From the NCBI GenBank assembly GCA_027025255.1, contig JALVRC010000172.1:1-24734 (forward strand): 24,734 nt of DNA, given 5' to 3'. The number at the start of each line of letters is the position of its first letter. Position 1 is the stretch's first letter. The notes under the pieces are model-generated. The model searched no databases, was not told where the DNA came from, and saw only the letters and a list, made by a program, of their open reading frames with translations. The DNA is from Caldifarciminota bacterium (GTDB lineage: Bacteria > Hydrothermota > Tepidihabitantia > B3-TA06 > JALVRC01). Shown piece after piece: positions 7,949 through 15,270 of this stretch. A program made the position numbers and the translations under genes.

Positions 7949-9361
7949 TTAGTCTTCCTCAAGGAGGCTGATAACAATCTCTTTTACTTTGGATGGCGAA
8001 AGTTTACCTTTTGTTTCAGACATTACTCGTCCGATGAGATAGCCTATTATGCCTTTTTTGCCCTTTTTATACTTTTCCACTGCTTCGCTTTCTAAGGAAA
8101 GCAGCTTTTTTATAAGCTCTTTATCCTTACTTGAGATTTCCTGAATAATAAGGTTTTGTTCTTTTAAAAGCTGCTCTATCGGCTTATGTTCTTTTGTAAT
8201 GAAACTGAGAGCCTTTGTTGCATGCTGCTTTGTTATTTTTTTACTGTCCGTAAGCTTTATAAGAAGAGCAATATCCTTATAGTTAAAGGAGGATAAAGTT
8301 TGTTTTGTTTGCTTTAAATATCCTCTCATATCTGTTAAAATCCAGCTTACAACTGATTTTGGATTATTGTAAACCTTTAACACGTTTTCTATAAACTGCC
8401 TGCTTTTCCTGTCCTCTACAATAACCTCAATAAAATCTTTGTCTATATTGAATTTCTCATATTTTTCCCTTACATGTGCAGGCAGCAATTGAATATTTTC
8501 TTTTTCTTTTTCAATCATATCCTTGGTGAGAATAAGCTCAGGAAGGTCAGGTTCAGGAAAGTACCTGTAGTCTGCTGCTGTTTCTTTCTTTCTCATTATT
8601 TCCGTTTTTTTGCTCTTTTCGTTGTACAGAAGTGTTACAGAAACGACTTTTTCGTTGTTCTCTAAAAGTTTTAATTGCCTTTCAACCTCGTATGCAATAC
8701 TATCTCTTACTGCCTTAAGTGAGTTAAGATTTTTTATCTCAGTTCTTGTGCCCAGAGGTTCACCTTTTTTGCGTATGGATATATTCGGTTCACATCTAAA
8801 CTCGCCTTTCTCCATGTCTCCATGGGTTACGCCAGCATATATGAGAATAAGTCGCAATTCTTTAAGATATCTGTATGCATCTATAACACTGTGTATATCT
8901 GGTTCGCTCACAATCTCTATTAAAGGGACACCAGCTCTGTTGTAATCAACATAGGTAGCATCTTTATTATGTATCAGTTTCCCTGCATCCTCTTCTATAT
9001 GCAGTCTTTTTATTCTTATTCTTTTGTCCTGAATATCGATATATCCGTTTTCTGCAAGTGGATACTTATATTGGGTTATTTGATAACCTTTTGGAAGATC
9101 AGGATAAAAGTAGTGCTTTCTTGCAAACGCAGAACGCATGTTTATTTTTGCATTTAAAGCTAATGAGGCTCTTATCGCAAGTTCAACAGCATGTTTGTTT
9201 ATTATCGGTAAGGTTCCAGGATGAGCCAGGCATATAGGGCATACGTTGGTATTGGGTTCAGCGTCTGTTTCATTTTTGCACGAACAGAATATCTTTGTAC
9301 GGGTAGAAAGTTGTGCATGTACCTCAAGTCCAATTGTTAATTCATAATCTTTGTATTTCAT
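7949..9361 (-). CDS. gatB: Asp-tRNA(Asn)/Glu-tRNA(Gln) amidotransferase subunit B
   Basis: A 470-residue GatB. It begins with the family hallmark around GLEVHAQL (residues 11-18), followed by the zinc-binding cysteines CSC and CPIC between residues 27 and 43 and a LPKGYQI segment. The kinase-like cradle domain is followed by the helical tail domain (YqeY-like) at about residues 330-470. With GatA and GatC it phosphorylates and transamidates Glu-tRNA(Gln) and/or Asp-tRNA(Asn) in the cytoplasm. The start is ATG 9361 with GGAGG upstream, 20 nt inside the end of gatA, so the two are translationally coupled. Last gene of the gatCAB operon. Confidence 0.96.
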   Translation of the reverse strand: MKYKDYELTIGLEVHAQLSTRTKIFCSCKNETDAEPNTNVCPICLAHPGTLPIINKHAVELAIRASLALNAKINMRSAFARKHYFYPDLPKGYQITQYKYPLAENGYIDIQDKRIRIKRLHIEEDAGKLIHNKDATYVDYNRAGVPLIEIVSEPDIHSVIDAYRYLKELRLILIYAGVTHGDMEKGEFRCEPNISIRKKGEPLGTRTEIKNLNSLKAVRDSIAYEVERQLKLLENNEKVVSVTLLYNEKSKKTEIMRKKETAADYRYFPEPDLPELILTKDMIEKEKENIQLLPAHVREKYEKFNIDKDFIEVIVEDRKSRQFIENVLKVYNNPKSVVSWILTDMRGYLKQTKQTLSSFNYKDIALLIKLTDSKKITKQHATKALSFITKEHKPIEQLLKEQNLIIQEISSKDKELIKKLLSLESEAVEKYKKGKKGIIGYLIGRVMSETKGKLSPSKVKEIVISLLEED

Positions 9362-10691
9362 CTGCTACCTCCAGTAATAGGTTATCATTCTTGTACGCGG
9401 CTGAAAGCTGAAGTCCGGCATATATTCCCTCTAAAGGAATTGTTATTGATGGGATATAGGCAAGATTTGCGTATGATGTAAATGTGTCAGCCTTATACAT
9501 GAGTAATGGGTCTTTAAGTCTTTCACCTTTTTTGAATGGAAGATACGGGGTAGTTGGAGAAAGAAGTATGTCTACCTTTTTAAATGCCCTGTTTATTTCT
9601 TTTATAAATTGTGAACGGGCTTTTACCCCTTTTTCGTAAAAATCTCTGTAGTTTTCTGATGATAGAGCGTATGTGCCCATTAGAATTCTTCTCTTTACCT
9701 CTTTACCAAATAAAGCCCTTGTTCGCATGTATGTTTCCTTTAGCTCCTGTGCCTTAACAGATTTGCCGTATCTGATACCATCGTATCGTGCAAGGTTAGA
9801 GGAGGCTTCAGACATGGATATGATTTCGTAAATAGCTATTGTTCTCTCAATATCCTTTATAGAGACCTCTTCAATATGTGCTTTTTTACCAATTTTCTCT
9901 ACTGCTTTAAAGAATTTATCCCATATATATATATCTCCGAAGCCTTTAAATTCTTTTATGATACCAAATCTTATATGCTTTAAGTCAATGATGTCTTTTC
10001 CTATATCAATATCAATGGAAGTACTGTCATGTTTATCTTTCCCTTTTAAAAAATTGAGAACATACCTTATATCCCTTACACTTTTTGCTATGAGTCCTAT
10101 TGTATCAAGTGAAGATGCAAAACTGATAAGACCGTATCTTGATAAAACTCCATACGTGGGTTTGTATCCAACAACACCGCAAAGAGCTGCTGGCTGTCTT
10201 ACTGAGCCACCTGTATCAGAACCCAATGCAAAGTTAGCACCTCCGTAGGCTACAACTGCAGCACTCCCACCACTGGAGCCTCCTGGTATTAATGAGTGTT
10301 CAAATGGATGATTTGTAGGACCATGTCTGGAATATTCAGTAGACGAGCCCATTGCAAATTCATCCATATTTGTTCTTCCTATAATGTTTGCTCCGTTTTT
10401 TATAAGTCTTTCAACAACTGTTGCAGAGTATGTTGATACATAATTTTCAAGTATTCTTGAGCTTGCTTCTTGAAAATGACCTTTGTAAAGAATATTGTCT
10501 TTAAGAGCTACGTAAAGATGAGATAATGGGTTCGCTTCATTTACATTTAACTCGCTTTTAAAAATCTCTATATATCCATGCACATCATTTTCATACTTTT
10601 TTATATTATCTAAAATATTTTTAAGATAATCTTCAGGTTTTAGCTGCTTTTTTTCAATTTGCCCCAAATAATATAGATAGTCTTTTATCAT
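9342..10691 (-). CDS. gatA: Asp-tRNA(Asn)/Glu-tRNA(Gln) amidotransferase subunit A
   Basis: A 449-residue amidase-signature protein. The catalytic Lys-Ser-Ser triad is visible: Lys64 in LKDNIL, and the serines in PGGSSGGSAA and GSDTGGSVRQPA. It releases ammonia from glutamine (or asparagine) for transfer to the misacylated tRNA held by GatB. Its ATG (10691-10689) overlaps the gatC stop in an ATGA pair. It is slightly shorter than many GatA proteins (about 480 residues), mainly because the N-terminal helical region and C-terminal loops are compact. No sign of damage. Confidence 0.96.
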   Translation of the reverse strand: MIKDYLYYLGQIEKKQLKPEDYLKNILDNIKKYENDVHGYIEIFKSELNVNEANPLSHLYVALKDNILYKGHFQEASSRILENYVSTYSATVVERLIKNGANIIGRTNMDEFAMGSSTEYSRHGPTNHPFEHSLIPGGSSGGSAAVVAYGGANFALGSDTGGSVRQPAALCGVVGYKPTYGVLSRYGLISFASSLDTIGLIAKSVRDIRYVLNFLKGKDKHDSTSIDIDIGKDIIDLKHIRFGIIKEFKGFGDIYIWDKFFKAVEKIGKKAHIEEVSIKDIERTIAIYEIISMSEASSNLARYDGIRYGKSVKAQELKETYMRTRALFGKEVKRRILMGTYALSSENYRDFYEKGVKARSQFIKEINRAFKKVDILLSPTTPYLPFKKGERLKDPLLMYKADTFTSYANLAYIPSITIPLEGIYAGLQLSAAYKNDNLLLEVADEIQRL

Positions 10692-10915
10692 AGCATCTTG
10701 CCTACTCGTGCAAAATGAGGGATTATTTTCTCTTTAAATGGTTTTGGTGTGTCTTCTCTTAAGACAAGCCTGCTATGAAGGCTGAATTCACAGTCAATAT
10801 CTTCTTCTATGGTGAGTTCTGAAAAGAAGGATTTTATCTCTTCAATATCGTGTTCATATTTCCCTTCTTCTTCTTTAATCCTGCTCAGTTCAAAAAGACG
10901 TTTAACAAAAGACAT
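10688..10915 (-). CDS. gatC: Asp-tRNA(Asn)/Glu-tRNA(Gln) amidotransferase subunit C
   Basis: A 75-residue GatC, the small helical subunit that wraps GatA and stabilises GatAB. It has the expected two N-terminal helices (FVKRLFELSRIKEEE) and the C-terminal strip with LREDTPKP, close to the family motif LREDxP. An upstream GTG at 10933 would add six residues, but it falls inside the -10 box region; the ATG at 10915 fits the family and the promoter. The -10 box ends exactly 5 nt before this ATG and there is no Shine-Dalgarno, so a leaderless mRNA is inferred. First gene of gatCAB. Confidence 0.88.
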   Translation of the reverse strand: MSFVKRLFELSRIKEEEGKYEHDIEEIKSFFSELTIEEDIDCEFSLHSRLVLREDTPKPFKEKIIPHFARVGKML

Positions 10916-10920
10916 ACACA

Positions 10921-10948
10921 ATATTACACACAATTAAAAGCAAGTCAA
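10921..10948 (-). promoter_or_regulatory. Promoter of gatCAB, abutting the start codon
   Basis: On the minus strand TTGACT (10948-10943), a 16-nt spacer ending in GTG, and TAATAT (10926-10921). The 5 nt TGTGT then lead into the gatC ATG. It is divergent from the tadA promoter, with 51 nt between the two -35 boxes. Confidence 0.7.
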
Positions 10949-10999
10949 TATTTGTAATTTCGCAATTATTGTTATATCTTTTTTTGCTTCTGTTTTATA

Positions 11000-11027
11000 T
11001 TGACATTACCTGAGAATTGAGTATAAT
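11000..11027 (+). promoter_or_regulatory. Promoter of tadA and tRNA-Ser
   Basis: A full-consensus TTGACA (11000-11005), a 16-nt spacer and TATAAT (11022-11027). The predicted start at about 11033-11035 lies only 5-7 nt before the tadA ATG at 11040, and on a TTG codon at 11034 in the same frame. No Shine-Dalgarno exists. Confidence 0.8.
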
Positions 11028-11039
11028 TTCATATTGAAT

Positions 11040-11522
11040 ATGGATGAATATTTTATGAAAATTGCTATAGATGAGGCTAAGCAGGCTTTTATTGAAGGAG
11101 AGATTCCTGTGGGTACGGTTGTTGTGGATAAAGAAGGGGTTTATGTTAGAGCGCATAACAGGATGCAACAGAGTTCTAATCCTCTTCTACATGCTGAGAT
11201 ATTGGCTCTTTTCAAGGCGTTAAAGAGCAAAATAGTTATGAAGGATATGAGTCTGTACACTACGCTTGAACCCTGTGTTATGTGTGCTGGTGCCATTTTA
11301 AATGCAGGCGTTAAGAGAGTGGTTTTTGGAGCATTTAATAAGAAAGAAGGAGGAGGTTTTAGTAAATATGATATACTTCGTGATGGTTTTGTATCTCCTC
11401 CTGTTGAGGTCTTGTCAGGGGTTATGGCGGAAGAATCTGAAAGACTGTTAAAGCTCTTTTTTAAAAGGATTAGAAGGAGAGATGGCCGAGCGGATGAAGG
11501 CGCGCGACTCGAAATCGCGTAA
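11040..11522 (+). CDS. tadA: tRNA-specific adenosine deaminase
   Basis: A 160-residue TadA. It converts A34 to inosine in tRNA-Arg(ACG). Zinc and catalytic residues are visible: His51 and Glu53 in HAE, Cys79 and Cys82 in PCVMC. The N-terminus MDEYFMKIAIDEA matches the family closely, which favours the ATG at 11040 over the TTG at 11034. The -10 box ends 12 nt before it, so the leader is at most about 7 nt and has no Shine-Dalgarno. The frame has no stop until the TAA at 11520-11522, and so runs 47 nt into tRNA-Ser(CGA); the last 15 residues or so are encoded by tRNA sequence and are Arg/Ala/Glu-rich, unlike a normal TadA tail. Confidence 0.92.
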   Translation: MDEYFMKIAIDEAKQAFIEGEIPVGTVVVDKEGVYVRAHNRMQQSSNPLLHAEILALFKALKSKIVMKDMSLYTTLEPCVMCAGAILNAGVKRVVFGAFNKKEGGGFSKYDILRDGFVSPPVEVLSGVMAEESERLLKLFFKRIRRRDGRADEGARLEIA

Positions 11523-11560
11523 CCCATACGGGTTCGGGGGTTCGAATCCCTCTCTCTCCG
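11476..11560 (+). tRNA. tRNA-Ser (CGA)
   Basis: An 85-nt class II tRNA. Acceptor GGAGAGA pairs with TCTCTCC; the D-arm GCC...GGC is typical; the anticodon stem CGCGA/TCGCG encloses CTCGAAA (anticodon CGA, reads UCG); a long variable arm with CCCATACGGG follows; the T-arm is GGGGG TTCGAAT CCCTC. Discriminator G73 fits serine. CCA is not encoded. The 5' half overlaps the 3' end of tadA, and the transporter gene starts 13 nt after its 3' end. Confidence 0.95.
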
Positions 11561-11573
11561 TTTTCTTCTGTAG

Positions 11574-13724
11574 TTGAATAGAGAAAGGCGTTTTAATACG
11601 TTTAACGGAGTTTTCTTACCCACCACTTTATCCATACTTGGTGTTATTCTTTTTCTTAGAACTGGCTGGACTGTGGGTGAAGCTGGATTATTTCTTGCCA
11701 TCCTTGTTCTTTTACTTTCAAAGTCAATCTCAATGATAACTGCTCTTTCTCTTTCTTCAATTTCAACAAATATCAACGTTGGGAAAGGAGGGATATACTA
11801 TATTGTTTCTCGCAGTCTGGGACTTGACATCGGAGGTGCAATAGGTATTCCGCTTTATTTTTCCCAGGCAATATCTGTTGCTTTTTACATTGCTGGTTTT
11901 GTTGAATCATTAAAATGGGTAATACCTCAGGTTAATACCCTATATGTCTCAATAGCTGTTTTAGTAGTTTTTTCTTTTATTGCATATATTGGTGCTGATT
12001 TTGCTGTAAAGATTCAAACCTTTATCTTTATTGCACTGTTGATTTCTATACTATCATTTCTTGTAAGTCCGCATTGGGTTCCTTTAAAGAGCAATCTTGT
12101 ACCTCATTATACAGAGGGTATAAATTTCTGGGCTGTATTTGCAATATTTTTCCCTGCTGTAACAGGTATTACTGCAGGAGTTGGTATGAGTGGAGAGTTG
12201 AAACATCCAGAAAAGAGCATTCCCAGAGGAACAATGCTATCCATTGGTTTTACAATGATTGTATACTTGCTTGTGATATTTAAATTCTCAGCACTGAGAG
12301 ATTATTCGTATCTTATTGGTGAGCCAATGCTTATATATAAATCATCAATAATTCCTGCTTTAATTATGGTTGGTATATGGGCTGCAACGCTTTCTTCCAC
12401 ATTAACTTTTATTATGACTGCTCCAAGAACTCTTCAAGCCCTTTCAGATGACAGGGTTGTTCCCAGATTTCTTTCATTTACATTAGGTTCAAAATTGAAT
12501 GAGCCAAGAATGGGTATTATTATTACTTTTATTATTGCAGGGATATTTTTGCTTCAGGGAACATTGAATACAATCGCTACAACAATTACTATGTTTTTTC
12601 TTATTACCTACGGGGTTACAAATCTTGCTTCTGGTCTTGAGGGTCTTATAAAGAATCCTTCGTATAGACCGAGTTTCCGTATCCCCTGGTGGGTGAGTTT
12701 TATTGGTGTTGTTGCGATTTTTTTTGTTATGAGTCTAATAAATATGGTTGCTACGATTGTATCTTTCAGTTTAATTGTACTTCTCTATCTTTTTCTTAAA
12801 AAAAGAGCTCTAACGCAAACCTGGGGAGATTTACGCAATGGAATATGGCTGAGCTTGATAAGGTTTTCCCTTTTTAAAATCAATTCAAAAGAGATATATT
12901 CAACGAACTGGAGACCTAATGTTATGGTTTTTACAGGGAATCCTAAAACGCGGCTGTACCTTACTAAATTCGCTGCCTGGCTTGGAAGGGGGAATGGAAT
13001 TATTACGCTTTTTAATCTTATAAAAGGAGAGATTAAGGAGCAAATAAAGGAAAGAGAGAAGAACTGGTATTCTTTAAAGCAATTTGTGGAAAGGGAGAAG
13101 CTTAATGTCTTTTTTGAGGTTGAAATTGTAAAAGAGCCTTTAAAAGAGATAGAGACAATTGTTCAAGCACATGGTCTTGGTGGATTGGCATCTAATTTAG
13201 CTCTCTTTGGATGGCCTTTTGATGGAGAGAATAGGGAAAAGTTTGTGGAAATGATCAGGAATATACTTATGCTTAGAAAGAATGTTCTTATTTTAAAGTA
13301 CAATAAAGAGGTTGGTTTTGGTATGAAAAGAAGTATTGATATATGGTGGAGAGGCCGAGGCAAAAATGAAGGACTTATGCTTATGATTGCTTATATCATA
13401 AGCATAAATCCTGAGTGGCAGAATACCAGCGTACGTGTTTTAAAGATTGGCTCAAGTCCACGTGAAAAAGAAGAGCTTAAGTCTTTGATAAAGAAACTTC
13501 ACATGAGTGCTGAAATTAAGATAATTGAAGATGAAAAGAGTTCTCCTTTTGAAGTGTTGTCACGTGAATCTAAAAACAGTGATCTTATTATTATGGGTAT
13601 GCCTTTCTTTAAAAAAGGGCTTGAAAAATCCTTAATTGAAAGACTTAGACAAGCCACTTTTTTAAATAGAACAATGTTGCTTGTTAGAAGTGCTGATATA
13701 ACTGATTTGCTTTCAGGCAGTTAA
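11574..13724 (+). CDS. SLC12-type cation-chloride cotransporter/APC permease
   Basis: A 716-residue membrane transporter of the amino acid-polyamine-organocation superfamily, closest by eye to the Na-K-Cl/K-Cl cotransporter branch. The start of TM1 (NTFNGVFLPT, then SILGVILFLRTGW) and the segment GGAIGIPLYFSQA are characteristic. About 11-12 membrane segments cover residues 1-410; a ~300-residue cytoplasmic domain follows with the SLC12 tail signature IDIWWRG...GLMLMIAYI near residue 590, ending in a USP-like fold. It would move ions (K or Na with Cl) or amino acids; substrate is inferred only. The start is TTG 11574: a TAG directly precedes it and no ATG fits. There is no Shine-Dalgarno; the codon lies 13 nt after tRNA-Ser. 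Confidence 0.88.
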   Translation: MNRERRFNTFNGVFLPTTLSILGVILFLRTGWTVGEAGLFLAILVLLLSKSISMITALSLSSISTNINVGKGGIYYIVSRSLGLDIGGAIGIPLYFSQAISVAFYIAGFVESLKWVIPQVNTLYVSIAVLVVFSFIAYIGADFAVKIQTFIFIALLISILSFLVSPHWVPLKSNLVPHYTEGINFWAVFAIFFPAVTGITAGVGMSGELKHPEKSIPRGTMLSIGFTMIVYLLVIFKFSALRDYSYLIGEPMLIYKSSIIPALIMVGIWAATLSSTLTFIMTAPRTLQALSDDRVVPRFLSFTLGSKLNEPRMGIIITFIIAGIFLLQGTLNTIATTITMFFLITYGVTNLASGLEGLIKNPSYRPSFRIPWWVSFIGVVAIFFVMSLINMVATIVSFSLIVLLYLFLKKRALTQTWGDLRNGIWLSLIRFSLFKINSKEIYSTNWRPNVMVFTGNPKTRLYLTKFAAWLGRGNGIITLFNLIKGEIKEQIKEREKNWYSLKQFVEREKLNVFFEVEIVKEPLKEIETIVQAHGLGGLASNLALFGWPFDGENREKFVEMIRNILMLRKNVLILKYNKEVGFGMKRSIDIWWRGRGKNEGLMLMIAYIISINPEWQNTSVRVLKIGSSPREKEELKSLIKKLHMSAEIKIIEDEKSSPFEVLSRESKNSDLIIMGMPFFKKGLEKSLIERLRQATFLNRTMLLVRSADITDLLSGS

Positions 13725-13732
13725 TTTAGTAA

Positions 13733-14014
13733 TTAAACGTCTTCTTTAAGTTCTTTTATTTGTTTTTCTATATTTTTAATCTCTTTGAAAAGTTCCTTTA
13801 TCTTATCATCGCTTCTTATATCGCTTTTTCTACGTGATTTCAACTTTTTGTATACAAGAGCACCAAGGTCAAAAATCATTGAGTGCATCTTTTTCTTGAG
13901 TTTAAATATCTCTGTATGTTTTTTCCCTTTTTCTAAAAGTTCTTTTCCATCTTCTAATGCTTCTTTTGTTGTTTCTATGAACCAATCCTTAACAGTTTTT
14001 ATAACATCTGACAT
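13733..14014 (-). CDS. Small helical protein of unknown function
   Basis: A 93-residue, Lys/Glu-rich protein without a signal peptide. The first 50 residues form probable amphipathic helices, followed by an apolar stretch (SMIFDLGALVY) and a charged C-terminal coiled coil (KIKELFKEIKNIEKQIKELKE). I do not recognise a family. The start is ATG 14014 with AGGAGG upstream; that Shine-Dalgarno is formed by the two Arg codons and stop of nadD, so translation is coupled. Last gene of the rpmA operon, meeting the transporter gene tail to tail with 8 nt between. The two stop codons lie in a short AT palindrome (13721-13736), too weak to call a terminator. Confidence 0.75.
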   Translation of the reverse strand: MSDVIKTVKDWFIETTKEALEDGKELLEKGKKHTEIFKLKKKMHSMIFDLGALVYKKLKSRRKSDIRSDDKIKELFKEIKNIEKQIKELKEDV

Positions 14015-14015
14015 A

Positions 14016-14543
14016 CTACCTCCTGTAAAGTTTATGTTTAAAAATGTATGTTTCTACCTCATAAGGCACCATATACCTTATGGATAGGTGATTTTTAATC
14101 CTCTTTCTTATATCAGTGGAAGATATTTGAATAAGAGGTAATTTCTTTTTCTCTTCTCTTGGCATTACAATAATATCTATGCTGTTTTCTATTTCTTCAT
14201 ATTTGTACCATGTGTTAAACGTTTTCCATTCGTCTTCGCCAATAATTAGATAAAGTTTATCGTGCTTGTATATATCTAATAAAAATGTAAGGGTGTCAAA
14301 TGTGTATGAGATATTTTTTTTCTTTTCAATCTCTATGAGTTGTAAATTCTCTTCATCTTTTATAGCTAACTCAAGCATATTTTTCCTGTGTTCGTAAGAG
14401 GCATGCACAGTTTTATGAGGGGGATTATAAGCAGGAATTAAAAGTATTCTTTCCAGTTCATATACCTCTGCAATAATTCTTAAAAGTATTATATGAGCAA
14501 TATGTACCGGGTCAAATCTTCCTCCGAAAATACCAATTTTCAT
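14016..14543 (-). CDS. nadD: Nicotinate-nucleotide adenylyltransferase
   Basis: A 175-residue NadD. It joins nicotinate mononucleotide and ATP to give deamido-NAD in NAD biosynthesis. The nucleotidyltransferase motif GGRFDPVHIAH lies at residues 7-17 and the second signature ISSTDIRKRI in the C-terminal part; PAYNPPHK is the usual loop. It is somewhat shorter than E. coli NadD (213) but similar to other bacterial forms. Start ATG 14543 is 3 nt after the upstream stop with no good Shine-Dalgarno, so it depends on coupling. It is often next to obg and rpmA in bacteria, so its presence far down the rpmA operon may be the remnant of that linkage. Confidence 0.93.
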   Translation of the reverse strand: MKIGIFGGRFDPVHIAHIILLRIIAEVYELERILLIPAYNPPHKTVHASYEHRKNMLELAIKDEENLQLIEIEKKKNISYTFDTLTFLLDIYKHDKLYLIIGEDEWKTFNTWYKYEEIENSIDIIVMPREEKKKLPLIQISSTDIRKRIKNHLSIRYMVPYEVETYIFKHKLYRR

Positions 14544-14546
14544 CTG

Positions 14547-15269
14547 CTATATTTCTTTGTACAGTTTTAAGATGTGCTTTCTGTATTTTGGATTATTTTC
14601 CAGTAATTTTAGTGTCTTCAAGCCTTCATATTTTTTATTGGTTTTAATAAGGCTTACACCCTTTATGTACAGTAATCTGGCATTTATGTTCGTATCTATA
14701 TCTGAAAAACTTTCAAGGATGCTATTGGCGTAAGTAAGTGCTGCTTTATAAGCCCGGGCTTTAAAATAGAGTTCACATGCCTTTAATTTTTTTGCTATGT
14801 AGATACTATCTATTTTATGTAAATAAAGATTAGCTGTGGTTAAAAGAGAAGAAGACGGGTATGAAATAACAAAGGATTTAAATCTTTGTTTTATGCTCTT
14901 CATAGATTTTAGATCGCGTTCATAGTATGGCCTTTTTTTATAGGCTGAAATACCTGCTTTTATAAGAGCTGTTTCTTTATATGCACTCATAGGATATTGA
15001 TGAGTGAGAAAATCATATTCCTGTTTAGCTCTTTCATAGTCTTTTATGTTAAAGTATGACTCAGCAAGTAGAAATTGTGCTTTATCAGCACTGTCTGATA
15101 AAGGATTTTCCATAACAAAACCATTAAACAGTGGGATTGCCTTTTTATAGTGTTTATTTTTAAAAAGAATCTCAGCAGTTTTAAATGTTTCTAAAGGGTT
15201 AGTTTTTTTTGTAGTATGTTTGTTGCATAAGATTAAAAATATTATTACAGGTAAAAGAAGTTTTTTCAT
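14547..15269 (-). CDS. BamD-like TPR protein
   Basis: A 240-residue TPR protein resembling BamD/YfiO, the outer-membrane assembly lipoprotein. TPR-like units: AEILFKNKHYKKAIPLFNGF, AQFLLAESYFNIKDYERAKQ and a third with KRPYYERD; the paired 'PLSDSADKA...YPMSAYKETA' pattern is typical of BamD and YbgF. The N-terminus is MKKLLLPVIIFLILC: a hydrophobic helix with a cysteine at the lipoprotein position but Leu at -1 rather than Gly/Ala/Ser. Start choice: a TTG at 15281 gives a longer frame, but the GGAGAG sits 5 nt before ATG 15269 and the signal-like helix begins there. It overlaps nothing and lies directly after the previous TPR gene, suggesting one complex. Confidence 0.8.
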   Translation of the reverse strand: MKKLLLPVIIFLILCNKHTTKKTNPLETFKTAEILFKNKHYKKAIPLFNGFVMENPLSDSADKAQFLLAESYFNIKDYERAKQEYDFLTHQYPMSAYKETALIKAGISAYKKRPYYERDLKSMKSIKQRFKSFVISYPSSSLLTTANLYLHKIDSIYIAKKLKACELYFKARAYKAALTYANSILESFSDIDTNINARLLYIKGVSLIKTNKKYEGLKTLKLLENNPKYRKHILKLYKEI

Positions 15270-15270
15270 T

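Noticed and set aside
11141..11776. 211-codon frame on the minus strand across tadA, tRNA-Ser and the transporter start
   Set aside because: It is antisense to three well-supported features, and its 'RDSNPRTR' stretch is the usual false translation of a tRNA-Ser antisense strand.
13721..13736. AT palindrome holding both stop codons of the converging genes as a two-way terminator
   Set aside because: The stem is only six A-T pairs; too weak without a T-run.
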